A DNA stretch of 24,462 bases from an uncultured Collinsella sp. (GCA_900550815.1 URTW01000005.1:1-24462), one strand, 5' to 3'. Positions 1 through 7,819 are shown, counted from the first letter of the stretch. Made by a program: numbers and translations. Notes: generated from the letters alone by a model not told the origin.

Positions 1-701
1 GGTTCATGCTGGGCGGTCTCAACCCCGGCGACGTGTGGGACGGCCCCGATGCCGACTACACGCCCGAGAGCGACGACATCCCCTGGAGCCGTGTGCCCGA
101 GCGCAAGGTGACCATCGAGGACATCAAGTACGTGCTTTCGAGCCACTACCAGGGCACGGAGTACGACTGCTACGGCAGCAAGGGCACGCCCGCTACGCGT
201 GGCGCCTATCGCCCCATCGGCATCAATCGCAACAGCCTGCTCGCCGTGTTGCAGCTGCGTCCCTATGCGCAGCCGGCCTACCGCGCCGTGCAGTGGATGG
301 CCTTTGGCTCCAACTCGTTTAACGCGCTGGTTCCGCTGTACGCCAACGTCGAGACCATGCCCGAGTACTATGCCGACACGCAGGCTCGCGTGACGTCCGA
401 AAACTTCTACTGGGCCAACCGCCTGATCGGCGCCCTGGCCGACGTCCGCTTCCATGAGTGCGGCCGCGCTGTGGAGGACTATCAGGAGAAGGTCGGTGGC
501 ATGGGCCACAAGCAGATCCATGACGTCGACGCTGCCGTAGCCGCTCTGCCCGAGGCCGAGGTGCCTGCCGAGCTTGCACGCGCCAACGAGGCCTTTGCCG
601 AGCGTGTCCGCGTGGAGACCGATGCTCTACTGAGCAAGGTGCTCTACACCACGAGCTGCGCCATGAAGAACTCTTTCGCGATGAACGACAACGTGAGGTA
701 G
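1..701 (+). CDS. C69 family dipeptidase, C-terminal part (5' end outside window)
   Basis: The reading frame is open from the first bases of the window and ends at TAG 699-701, so only about 233 C-terminal residues are present. The sequence matches the C-terminal half of peptidase family C69 (PepD-like N-terminal-nucleophile dipeptidases). Supporting segments are 'RPIGINRNSLLAVLQLRP', followed by the 'QWMAFGSNSFNALVPLYANV' stretch and the 'SENFYWANRLIGALAD' stretch. The family's catalytic N-terminal Cys would lie upstream and cannot be seen. Members hydrolyse dipeptides in amino-acid-fermenting gut bacteria; that role is family knowledge. The 100-bp gap and candidate promoter after it suggest the next gene is a separate transcription unit. 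I see no strong terminator directly behind it, only a 4-bp AGCG/CGCT stem near 723-735. Confidence 0.85.
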   Translation, partial: FMLGGLNPGDVWDGPDADYTPESDDIPWSRVPERKVTIEDIKYVLSSHYQGTEYDCYGSKGTPATRGAYRPIGINRNSLLAVLQLRPYAQPAYRAVQWMAFGSNSFNALVPLYANVETMPEYYADTQARVTSENFYWANRLIGALADVRFHECGRAVEDYQEKVGGMGHKQIHDVDAAVAALPEAEVPAELARANEAFAERVRVETDALLSKVLYTTSCAMKNSFAMNDNVR

Positions 702-735
702 GGATTTCCCGTCGATCGAATAGCGCTAAAACGCT

Positions 736-765
736 TTGTCGCTTTCACTCAATCTTGGGTACAAG
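736..765 (+). promoter_or_regulatory. Candidate promoter for the phasin-like/aarF operon
   Basis: TTGTCG at 736-741, an 18-bp spacer, then TACAAG at 760-765, predicting a transcript start near 772 and a roughly 30-nt leader to the ATG at 801. It is a reasonable sigma70-type match in the only gap ahead of this gene pair, found by eye only. Confidence 0.35.
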
Positions 766-800
766 AACGCCAATGCAGTTGTTTGTGATTGGAGACAACC

Positions 801-1217
801 ATGGTTATGAAACTCGATCAGCTTGTTAACGGCGCCATCAACGTTGGCTTTGGCGCTGCCGCCGTTGCTGTCGAAGGCGGCAAGAAGGTCCTCGACGACC
901 TTAACACCAAAGGCGCGCAGGTCCGCAAGGACACCGCCACCCCCGATATCGCCCGCAGTGTGTCCGACATGTTCGCGCAGGCCGGCGGTACCATCTCCGA
1001 TCTGACCGAGCGCTTGGGCATGCAGGGCGAGACCGCGGCCCAGCGCGTGCTCGACGAGCTCATCCTTGCCCGCGTCCGCGTCATGACCGCTCCCGAGCGC
1101 ACTGCCTTCCTGGCCCATGTGCGCGACATCGTCGATTCGGTCGAGGACAACGTGACCTCGGTGCCCGTCGAGTCCGTTGAGCCCGACGATGCGAAGGATA
1201 CCGAAGAGGCCGAGTAG
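801..1217 (+). CDS. Phasin-like small coiled-coil protein
   Basis: This encodes 138 residues. I chose ATG 801 because GGAG at 791-794 sits 6 nt upstream; an in-frame TTG at 789 lacks such a site, and a second ATG lies at 807. The N-terminus has a short hydrophobic, Ala/Gly-rich segment (residues ~9-25). A long helical region and a strongly acidic tail rich in Glu/Asp follow. The pattern resembles the polyhydroxyalkanoate-regulator 'phasin' superfamily of small amphipathic-helix proteins. The gene ends 8 bp before the aarF-type gene, so the two are probably co-transcribed. Small phasin-like genes next to aarF/ubiB genes are, as I recall, seen in other anaerobes. A partner role with the UbiB-like protein is therefore likelier than true granule binding, and no PHA genes are visible here. 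Confidence 0.6.
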   Translation: MVMKLDQLVNGAINVGFGAAAVAVEGGKKVLDDLNTKGAQVRKDTATPDIARSVSDMFAQAGGTISDLTERLGMQGETAAQRVLDELILARVRVMTAPERTAFLAHVRDIVDSVEDNVTSVPVESVEPDDAKDTEEAE

Positions 1218-1225
1218 CAGCGCAG

Positions 1226-2989
1226 ATGGCAGATTCCACCACCGATTACAACAATCTAGATCCCTTGGGTGACGAGGCGGCGGTTGTCGATGAGGTCGAC
1301 GCCGCCGTCTCGGGCGCTCGCAAGAAGCCGCGCGCCGTCGATATGGTGCCCGAGGAGCCCGACGCGATGGCGCCGGACGAGGAATACCAGCTCACGCCGG
1401 CGGGTCGTCGCGAACGCATTGGGCAGATTGTTCGCCTGGTCAAAAAGTACCGCGTGTGGGATAACCTCACGCCGGTTCGTTTGCGCCGCCTGCTCGAGGA
1501 ACTCGGCCCCATGTTCGTCAAGATGGGGCAGATTTTGGCCAACCGGTCCGAGATTCTGCCGCAGCGCTTTTGCGACGAGCTGCGTCGTCTGCGCTCCGAC
1601 GTGGAGCCGGTGCCGTACGAGGTCGTACTCAGCTGTCTGGAAGAAGAATACGGCCTGCGCCTGGGGGAGATGTTCGATGCGATCGACCCCAATCCGCTTG
1701 GTAGCGCATCGCTCGCGCAGGTGCACCGCGCTCGTCTGGTGACGGGCGAGGACGTGGCCGTCAAGGTGCAGCGCCCCGGTGCGCAGCAGGTTATGGCACA
1801 GGACATCGATATCATTCGCTCGGTGGTGCGCATCGTTTCCAAGTTTGTCAACACCGATCAATTCGTTGACCTGCACGGCGTAGTCGAGGAGTTGTGGACC
1901 TCGTTTCGCGAGGAGACCAACTTTTTGGCCGAGGCCAAAAACCTCAACGACTTCTACGAGTTCCATAAGAGCGTTCATGGCGTGACGTGCCCTAAATCCT
2001 ATCTGGACCTGTGCACCGAGCACGTGGTGGTTATGGACTACGTCGACGGCATTTCGATCGCCGATCCTGAACGCTTGGTGGCCGAGGGCTATGACTTGGA
2101 AAAGATCGGTGCTGCGATTGTCGAGGACTACTCGACGCAGGTGCTCGACGACGGCTTTTTCCATGCCGACCCGCATGCGGGAAACATCATTCTCAAGGAC
2201 GGCATCGTTTACTTTATCGACTTGGGCATGGTCGGACGCATGTCGAGCCACGATCGTGGCATCGTTAAGGACATGATTTTCGCCGTGGCCGAGGGTGATG
2301 TGCCCAAGCTCAAGGATTCGCTCATGCGCTTCGCCGTGACGCGTGGCGATTCGGCCGAGCTCGATCATTCAGCGTTTTTGTCCGACCTTGACTTTATCGT
2401 GGCTGACTTTGCGGGCCTTGACCTGAAGGATCTGGATATCGGCGAGTTTTTGACCTCGCTGCTAAACCTGGCGCGCAAAAACGATGTTGAGCTGCCGAGC
2501 GTGGTGACGATGTTCGCCCGCGGTATGGTGACGCTCGAGGGTTTGCTGACCGAGTATATGCCCAACGTCAACATGATCCAGATCATCCAGACGCACATCA
2601 AAAACGAAAAAAGCACCTATGCGCGCGTGCGTGATATGGGACGCGATCTTGCCGCGAGCAGCTATCGCGCGGCAAAAGGCTCGCTCGAGGCGGCTGAGTA
2701 TCTGGGCTTGGCTTCGCGCATGCTTACGCGCGGCCAGCTTAAGGTGAACACGCAGATCATGAGCAGCGATAAGGCGCTGCGACAGCTGGGCGGAATTATC
2801 GACCGCATGTCGATGGCTATCGTTATCGCCGGCCTGTTTATCGGTTCGTCGGTGGTGTACTACGCACGCATCGAGCCGGTTGTGTTCGGTATCCCGGTCA
2901 TTGGCTTTATGGGCTACGTGAGCGCGCTGGTGCTGGCGCTTATGCTGGGCCGCAATATCTGGCTCAACAGTCACGGCGGCAAGCACTAG
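1226..2989 (+). CDS. AarF/ABC1/UbiB family atypical kinase
   Basis: This 587-residue protein carries the UbiB hallmarks. The KxGQ motif (KMGQ) is at residues 99-102. The Ala/Ser-rich nucleotide loop 'PLGSASLAQVHRA' is around 157-169, and the conserved lysine is in 'VAVKVQRPG' (K180). The catalytic 'FFHADPHAGN' lies near 311-320 and the metal-binding 'FIDLG' near 329-334. Two C-terminal hydrophobic helices, about residues 527-547 and 552-579, predict membrane anchoring with the kinase fold in the cytoplasm. Family members are atypical kinases/ATPases that support quinone or other isoprenoid-lipid metabolism. The substrate here is unknown. The acidic N-terminal ~50 residues are an extension before the core. 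ATG 1226 follows the upstream stop by 8 bp with no clear ribosome site, suggesting translational coupling. Confidence 0.92.
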   Translation: MADSTTDYNNLDPLGDEAAVVDEVDAAVSGARKKPRAVDMVPEEPDAMAPDEEYQLTPAGRRERIGQIVRLVKKYRVWDNLTPVRLRRLLEELGPMFVKMGQILANRSEILPQRFCDELRRLRSDVEPVPYEVVLSCLEEEYGLRLGEMFDAIDPNPLGSASLAQVHRARLVTGEDVAVKVQRPGAQQVMAQDIDIIRSVVRIVSKFVNTDQFVDLHGVVEELWTSFREETNFLAEAKNLNDFYEFHKSVHGVTCPKSYLDLCTEHVVVMDYVDGISIADPERLVAEGYDLEKIGAAIVEDYSTQVLDDGFFHADPHAGNIILKDGIVYFIDLGMVGRMSSHDRGIVKDMIFAVAEGDVPKLKDSLMRFAVTRGDSAELDHSAFLSDLDFIVADFAGLDLKDLDIGEFLTSLLNLARKNDVELPSVVTMFARGMVTLEGLLTEYMPNVNMIQIIQTHIKNEKSTYARVRDMGRDLAASSYRAAKGSLEAAEYLGLASRMLTRGQLKVNTQIMSSDKALRQLGGIIDRMSMAIVIAGLFIGSSVVYYARIEPVVFGIPVIGFMGYVSALVLALMLGRNIWLNSHGGKH

Positions 2990-3040
2990 AGGCTGCGACC
3001 GTCACCGCATTTTCCTATCGCAAACAATAGCTTTTACCTT

Positions 3041-3068
3041 GGGCTTCGCCTGTGTGCGGGGCCCTTTT
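3041..3068 (+). terminator. Rho-independent terminator after aarF-type gene
   Basis: GGGCTTCGC (3041-3049) pairs with GCGGGGCCC (3056-3064), including two G-U pairs, around a 6-nt loop, followed by TTTT at 3065-3068. It lies 50 bp after the aarF-type stop codon. Confidence 0.6.
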
Positions 3069-3095
3069 GCGTGATACCATTTTGACGGTAATAAT
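3067..3095 (+). promoter_or_regulatory. Candidate promoter of the B12-riboswitch operon
   Basis: TTGCGT (3067-3072), 16-bp spacer, then TAATAAT (3089-3095) directly before the riboswitch. The predicted transcript start is ~3102. The -35 element overlaps the T-tract of the preceding terminator. Confidence 0.4.
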
Positions 3096-3097
3096 CG

Positions 3098-3280
3098 ATG
3101 GCCTAGATGGTGGTGCGGAGACGCACGAACGCGCGGTTTTCCTGCGCGTTTGGGAGAATCGGGGTGCAAGTCCCCGGCTGTACCAGTAACCGTAATTCCT
3201 CTTGGCTCGGGATGTTCGCGTCGCAGATCGGACGACGCGCCTGAGCCGTTAAGGTTAAGTCGGATCGCCTCCCATCTTGC
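3098..3280 (+). ncRNA. Cobalamin (AdoCbl/B12) riboswitch
   Basis: The conserved core is recognisable. 'GGAGAATCGGGGTGCAAGTC' near 3151-3172 leads into a CCCCGGCTGTACC segment and then AACCGT. Near the 3' end, AAGTCGGATCGCCTCCC (3257-3273) fits the B12 box. A 5' GATGG and 3' CCATC (3272-3276) can close the outer helix. These features define the Cbl riboswitch family, which normally reduces expression when cobalamin is abundant. The 3' boundary is followed by about 60 nt of leader and then the ribosome site of the first DUF4430 gene. CCTCC at 3268-3272 is complementary to the GGAGG at 3321-3325, so control of translation initiation is possible. I see no T-tract terminator before the gene. Boundaries are approximate. 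Confidence 0.92.
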
Positions 3281-3339
3281 ATGCGGCTGCGGCGTATGCC
3301 GCCGGTGTGCATAGGGCTCTGGAGGGAAGGGGGACCCCG

Positions 3340-4419
3340 ATGGGGGAACTCGAGCGTAACATGCGCGATGACGTGGGGCAGCCGCTGGGCAATGCTCCAA
3401 GTACAGACAATGGGGGACAAATGGATATGTTTGAGGACGAGCGCGAGCGCGCCTCGCTGCATCGCCGTGGCGCGATTGCACGCGGCGTAGCCAAGCGCGG
3501 CCTGGTGGCATTCCTGGCCTTCGCGATGGCCTTTGGCACCACGCCGGCTCAGCTGTGGGCCGAGGGCGCCGAGGGCATTGCCGAGGCTGTGGCTCAGGCT
3601 ACGACGCCGGACGAGGACGCAGCGCTTGCGGGTGGTGCCGCTGAGCAGAGCGGCGCCGAGGTTTCGGATTTCGGAAGCGCGCCTGCAGCTAGTGCCGCCA
3701 CTACAGAGGCGGCAACTGGCGACGAAGGCTCGGCGACGGGGGAGAGCCCTGCTACGAGCGAGCAGTCTTCGACGGCATCCGCTGGCCAAGCAGGATCTGC
3801 CGCCGCGGCTGCCGTTCAGACGGAGAACCCGACAGAAACTGGCGATGTCGCCAAGAAGCAAGTCGAGGTCTCGTTCTCGATTATCGGCACCGATGCCGAC
3901 GGCAAGGCTCAGACCTGGGTGGCGCCTACGCAGCTCAAGCTCGACGAGGGGGCGACGGCTGCGGATGCCTTCATTAAGCTGCAGGAGAAGACGGGCTTCA
4001 AGGCGAAGTACGAACCGAACACGGCATACGGTTTCTACCTCGAAAGCATCACATCCCCGAGCGATGGTCGCACGCTTGCCTACGATCCGACGACTTATGC
4101 CTTCTGGCAGCTGTTCGTCGACGGCGCGTCTTCCTCGGTTGGTGCGAGCAGCGTCAAGCTCACCCAGGGGCAGAAGATTGAGTTTGCCTATACGGCTGGT
4201 AGCGCGTCCCCTGTCGTTAAGGACCAGGTTGCCGCAAATGTGACCGTCATTGGTCGCGATGCCCAGGGCAAGACCCAGACTTGGGTCGATAACGCGCAGT
4301 ATGTGGTGACGTCCGGCTCGAGCGCACTTGACCTTACGAAGGTCGCGCTTGAGGCGAATGACATCGACGCCGTTGCTGCTGGCTCCTTCATTCTGAGCCT
4401 TAAGTACAACGGTGTTTAG
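3340..4419 (+). CDS. DUF4430 surface protein, 5' part (ends at in-frame TAG)
   Basis: This is a 359-residue product from ATG 3340, preceded by the purine-rich GGAGGGAAGGGGG (3321-3333). ATG 3421, with GGGGGA just before it, is an alternative start. A signal peptide-like hydrophobic segment ('GLVAFLAFAMAFGTTPAQLW') is followed by an Ala/Thr/Glu/Ser-rich low-complexity stretch. A complete DUF4430 (transcobalamin C-terminal-like) domain lies at about residues 172-288, with 'FYLESITSP' and 'YAFWQLFVDG'. A second one begins near residue 294 and is cut by TAG 4417-4419. The frame after the stop continues the same domain ('YSTYWQLFING'). This is therefore the 5' portion of one gene running to 6858, about 1,170 codons in all. 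It stands directly behind the cobalamin riboswitch. If nothing suppresses the stop, the cell would secrete a one-and-a-half-domain protein with no anchor. Confidence 0.75.
   Translation: MGELERNMRDDVGQPLGNAPSTDNGGQMDMFEDERERASLHRRGAIARGVAKRGLVAFLAFAMAFGTTPAQLWAEGAEGIAEAVAQATTPDEDAALAGGAAEQSGAEVSDFGSAPAASAATTEAATGDEGSATGESPATSEQSSTASAGQAGSAAAAAVQTENPTETGDVAKKQVEVSFSIIGTDADGKAQTWVAPTQLKLDEGATAADAFIKLQEKTGFKAKYEPNTAYGFYLESITSPSDGRTLAYDPTTYAFWQLFVDGASSSVGASSVKLTQGQKIEFAYTAGSASPVVKDQVAANVTVIGRDAQGKTQTWVDNAQYVVTSGSSALDLTKVALEANDIDAVAAGSFILSLKYNGV
4417..4419 (+). other. In-frame amber codon splitting a DUF4430 domain
   Basis: The codons are GGT GTT TAG CTG GGT. The reading frame is identical upstream (from 3340) and downstream (to 6858), and the domain pattern continues without loss. 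It aligns with Thr in domain 1 ('SDGRT') and Ser in domain 3 ('FDGKS'). One base change, for example C to T in CAG, would explain it. Confidence 0.85.
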
Positions 4420-4554
4420 CTGGGTACGCCCCAAGATTATTCGACCTATTGGCAGCTGTTCATCAACGGCAAGTCGAGCGACTACACGGCAGACAATGTC
4501 ACCATTCATGCTGGTGATACCGTTACGTGGTTCTACGGTGGCTGGGGCGACCAG

Positions 4555-6858
4555 TTGCCGTCTGATTCCGTCCATGCTTCCGTTCAGGTCCTCGGTAAGG
4601 ACAAGGACGGCAAGCAGCAGGTTTGGGCTTCGACGGGCCAGACGAGTCTCAAGTCGGGCTCTACTGCCAAGGATCTCCTTGAGCAGACCGGCCTTACTCT
4701 CGATGCTGGCGAATCGTCTTGGGGCTGGTTCCTCAACGGCATTACTTCGCCGTTCGATGGTAAGTCCTATGGCTGGGATGCTGCGACCAATAAATATTGG
4801 CACCTGTATATCAACGGAGAGCCCTCCTTACTCTGCGCCAATCAGATTACGCTCAAGAGCGGCGATAAGGTCACGCTTGCCTATACCACCGATAATTCGC
4901 CCATGCCCGATCCCGACAAGATTGTCGTGGATCCGAGCGCGACGACTCCTGATTGGGATGCCGAGTGGGCCGGCTACGGCAACAGTGGCAACGGTTCGAC
5001 CGTAACGGATGCCAAGACGCCTGCGCAGGCCGCCGGTCTTAAGTGGGCCTTCGATTGGAAGGCCGAGTCTGGTCAGCAGTATGCCAACTGCAGCGAGCCT
5101 GTCATCGCTAACGGCTTTGTGTATATCGCGACCGAGAACGAGCTCATTAAGATCGATTCGTCCACGGGCAAAAAGGTTGCCTCTGCGCCGCTTGCCTCCA
5201 AGGTGAGCTATACTTCTCGTCCGATCTATACCAATGGCCTTATCATCGTTCCGCTCAACGGCGGTGCGGTCCAGGCGATTACTGCAGACAAGCTGATCTG
5301 CAAGTGGCTGACGCCTGGTTTGACGGACTTGACGCAGAGCTCCTGCACCGTCGTTTCGGACGGCGAGTACGTCTATGTAGGCTCGGTCGATATTTCGTAT
5401 GACGAGAATTACAACGCGACCTACGGCAACGGCTCCTTTGCACGCATTAAGATTGCCACGGGCGAAGTTTCTTGGCAGAACATCGACCCTGCCGAGGGCT
5501 ATTACTGGACTGGTGCGGCTTTGACGGATAAGTATGCCATCGTTCCTACGAGCGCGGGTACGCTTAAGTGCATTGATAAGACGACGGGCGATGTCGTTTC
5601 GACCATGAAGCTCGGCGCTGTCGCAAATGCCGATTGCATTGCCGATCCGTCTAATGGTTCGACCTTCTATCAGATGACACACGACGGAAAGCTTCATGTG
5701 ATTTCGCTTTCGGCGAAGGGCGTACTGAGCGAGCAGAAGACGGTTGATCTGGGCCTTACGAATAATCTGAGCGCCCCCGCGGTGTCTGGTGACAATCTGA
5801 TTGTCGGCGGACAGACGGCTACTGGCTCTGCTCTGGTTCTCTATAACCTGAAGACGGGTAAGACCACGATGATCGCTGCTGCCGACGGCAAGGCGCTGCC
5901 GGCTGGCCTCAACGGTATTGCTGCTACTCCGCTGGTGAGCGTTCAGGGCGGCAAGACCCATGTGTACTTCACCGTTAACAGCGCGGATAGCAAGGATTAC
6001 GTCAACTACTCTGCTGGTGGTGGCGTGTATCGCTATACGCTCGGCGATGCAGAGGCGACGCAGATTTATGATGCGGCTGGCCATTACCAGTACTGTGACT
6101 CTCCGGTCATCGCCGATGCATCTGGCAACCTGTACTACATCAATGATTCGGGCACGCTGTTCAAGCTCGGGGCCGTTGAGTCTTGGACGGTTGCCTTTAA
6201 TTCCAACGGCGGGTCTGCTTGCGACACTAAGTTTGTTGCTACGGCCGACGGCAAGCTGGTCAAGCCGGCCGATCCGACGCGCGATGGCTACACTTTCGGC
6301 GGTTGGTTCACCGATGAGGCTTGCACGCAGGCGTATGACTTCAGTACGCCGGTGACGGCCGATCTGACGCTGTATGCCAAGTGGACCAAGAATGCTGTTA
6401 ACCCTGGCGGCAATGGCGGTTCTGGCTCCAATGGCGGCAATGGTGGCGCTGGCAACGGTTCCGGTGCTGGCGCTGGCACGGGCACGGGTTCCGGCTCCGG
6501 CACGAAGGGCCAGCAGACTGGCGGCGCTGTCGCTCCGGGTCATAAGCCGATGACCAAGACGACGGTGTCGACCAAGACCGAGACCAAGGACAACAAGTCC
6601 AACAAGAAGGACTCCGATAAGTCCGATAAGAAGGACGAGAAGAAGTCTGGCAAGAAGTCTGACAAGAAGGACAGCAAGTCCGACAAGAAGTCCGATTCCA
6701 AGTCCGATACGGGTGCTGCTTCCACGACCACTGCTAAGAAGCCCTCTAGTGCTTCCGAGCAGGAGACTGGCGCCAACCCGCTCGCCATTGTTGGCGTTGC
6801 CGCCGGCGTCATCGGTCTCGCCATCGTCGGCGTGTTCGAGTTCACCAAACGTCGGTAG
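4555..6858 (+). CDS. DUF4430 / PQQ-like propeller / InlB-repeat surface protein, 3' part
   Basis: The frame is open from 4420, just after the in-frame TAG. TTG 4555 is the first usable start but has no convincing ribosome site, so independent translation is doubtful. Domains in order: the end of DUF4430 domain 2 (4420-4540), and a full DUF4430 domain 3 (about 4573-4905, 'WGWFLNGITSP', 'YWHLYING'). Eight PQQ-like beta-propeller repeats follow (about 5040-6180), marked by 'SEPVIANGFVYIAT', 'SRPIYTNGLIIVP', 'SAPAVSGDNLIVGG' and 'DSPVIADASGNLYYI'. Next come an InlB/Listeria-Bacteroides repeat (about 6178-6393, 'RDGYTFGGWFTD', 'LTLYAKW'), a Gly/Ser then Lys/Ser/Asp linker, and a final hydrophobic helix ending FTKRR. 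There is no canonical LPXTG, only ETG before the helix. The inferred location is the outer cell surface. The inferred job, from the riboswitch and domain kinship, is corrinoid binding. Confidence 0.72.
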   Translation: MPSDSVHASVQVLGKDKDGKQQVWASTGQTSLKSGSTAKDLLEQTGLTLDAGESSWGWFLNGITSPFDGKSYGWDAATNKYWHLYINGEPSLLCANQITLKSGDKVTLAYTTDNSPMPDPDKIVVDPSATTPDWDAEWAGYGNSGNGSTVTDAKTPAQAAGLKWAFDWKAESGQQYANCSEPVIANGFVYIATENELIKIDSSTGKKVASAPLASKVSYTSRPIYTNGLIIVPLNGGAVQAITADKLICKWLTPGLTDLTQSSCTVVSDGEYVYVGSVDISYDENYNATYGNGSFARIKIATGEVSWQNIDPAEGYYWTGAALTDKYAIVPTSAGTLKCIDKTTGDVVSTMKLGAVANADCIADPSNGSTFYQMTHDGKLHVISLSAKGVLSEQKTVDLGLTNNLSAPAVSGDNLIVGGQTATGSALVLYNLKTGKTTMIAAADGKALPAGLNGIAATPLVSVQGGKTHVYFTVNSADSKDYVNYSAGGGVYRYTLGDAEATQIYDAAGHYQYCDSPVIADASGNLYYINDSGTLFKLGAVESWTVAFNSNGGSACDTKFVATADGKLVKPADPTRDGYTFGGWFTDEACTQAYDFSTPVTADLTLYAKWTKNAVNPGGNGGSGSNGGNGGAGNGSGAGAGTGTGSGSGTKGQQTGGAVAPGHKPMTKTTVSTKTETKDNKSNKKDSDKSDKKDEKKSGKKSDKKDSKSDKKSDSKSDTGAASTTTAKKPSSASEQETGANPLAIVGVAAGVIGLAIVGVFEFTKRR

Positions 6859-6867
6859 GTGAGGGCT

Positions 6868-7797
6868 GTGTCCAATAAATCCAAGGACGCTGACCCCAAG
6901 CAACCAAATTCCTCGTTCATTCAGTTCGACGATGCAAAGCAACAGGGCGCCGCTTCGGCGGCGTCCGCCCCTCGACGGAAGGCGCTTACTGGCGTCCTGA
7001 CCGCCGCGTGCGTTGCGCTAATTGTCATATCGCTGGGCTTCGTCCATCCTTCCGAGAGCGGCGCCTGGTCCATTGACTGGATCGTTCAGACCGTGACGGG
7101 GGAGAGCGTCGTCGCCAAGGATGGCAATGGGTCCGGCTCGACTGTCGCTTCGGGCAAGGCCGGTTCCAAGGATTCCAAATCTTCTGATGATACGAATGAC
7201 GGGTCTAGGGGTTCTGACAAATCTGACTCCAAGAAAGATTTCGAGTCTTCGGACAAGGAATCAAACAAGGGCTCGGATAGCAAAAAGTCCGAAGACAAGG
7301 ATGGCAAGAAGTCTGGAGAGAAGAACAGCAATAAAAAGACCGACGGCAATCAGTCGACTTCTCAGAACTCGACTTCTTCTGGCGGGGCCGGCTCTATGCC
7401 TGGCGCCTCCTCCTCATCCAGCGGGGCATCTTCTGCCCCCGATAACGGCAACGCCTCTACTGGCGACCAGGGCCGCTCGCAGCAGCCTAGCTACGTAACG
7501 GTGACGGTTTCGGTCACATCGAGCGCCGTGGGCAATCCTGTGTCCTCTGGTGGCACCTTTACCTTTAACGAAGGCGCTACCGTTTACGATGCCCTGTGCG
7601 CGCTGGGCCTTTCTGTCAACGCACATGGCTCGTCGTACGGCACGTATGTCTCCGCGATTGGTGGTTTGGCCGAGAAACAGCACGGCGGCACGAGCGGCTG
7701 GATGTACTCCGTCAACGGCACAACGCCCATGCCGGCCTGCAGCAACTACGTTCTCTCAAACGGCGACAACGTAGTCTGGTATTACGTGACAGGCTAG
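6868..7797 (+). CDS. Membrane-anchored DUF4430 domain protein
   Basis: This encodes 309 residues from GTG 6868, with AGGTGAGGG just upstream. GTG 6859, directly after the previous stop, is the alternative start. The gene begins within 10 bp of the preceding stop, so it is co-transcribed under the same cobalamin riboswitch and probably translationally coupled. The N-terminal ~37 residues are polar. One transmembrane helix follows ('LTGVLTAACVALIVISLGFV'), then a ~130-residue Ser/Lys/Asp-rich linker. A C-terminal DUF4430 domain spans about residues 205-309, with 'GATVYDALCALGL', 'GTSGWMYSVNG', 'LSNGDNVVWYYVTG'. The layout predicts a cytoplasmic N-terminus and an outward-facing domain held through the wall on a flexible stalk. 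It is family-level similar to the transcobalamin/intrinsic factor beta-domain. I infer a corrinoid-handling role, perhaps receiving ligand from the larger partner. Confidence 0.85.
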   Translation: MSNKSKDADPKQPNSSFIQFDDAKQQGAASAASAPRRKALTGVLTAACVALIVISLGFVHPSESGAWSIDWIVQTVTGESVVAKDGNGSGSTVASGKAGSKDSKSSDDTNDGSRGSDKSDSKKDFESSDKESNKGSDSKKSEDKDGKKSGEKNSNKKTDGNQSTSQNSTSSGGAGSMPGASSSSSGASSAPDNGNASTGDQGRSQQPSYVTVTVSVTSSAVGNPVSSGGTFTFNEGATVYDALCALGLSVNAHGSSYGTYVSAIGGLAEKQHGGTSGWMYSVNGTTPMPACSNYVLSNGDNVVWYYVTG

Positions 7798-7819
7798 AGG
7801 CCTCGACATAGCGCGCCAG

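Noticed and set aside
723..740. Hairpin AGCG/CGCT as terminator of the C69 dipeptidase
   Set aside because: The stem is only 4 bp and the following T's are broken.
3103..4803. 566-codon open frame on the minus strand opposite the DUF4430 gene
   Set aside because: Shadow of high-GC coding DNA: Arg/Leu-rich, no domain pattern, covers the riboswitch and antisense to clear domains.
6590..6720. Short repeated AAGTCC/GACAAG units resembling a tandem repeat
   Set aside because: They are codon-level repetition of the Lys/Ser/Asp linker; spacing is irregular, so it is not a CRISPR or a distinct repeat element.
6760..6858. LPXTG sortase signal at the end of the large surface protein
   Set aside because: Only 'QETGA' precedes the hydrophobic helix; Leu and Pro of the canonical motif are missing, so I call it a membrane helix only.
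4828..6942. 704-codon minus-strand open frame
   Set aside because: Antisense to the propeller/InlB domains; low-complexity Arg/Ile/Leu composition typical of a shadow frame.
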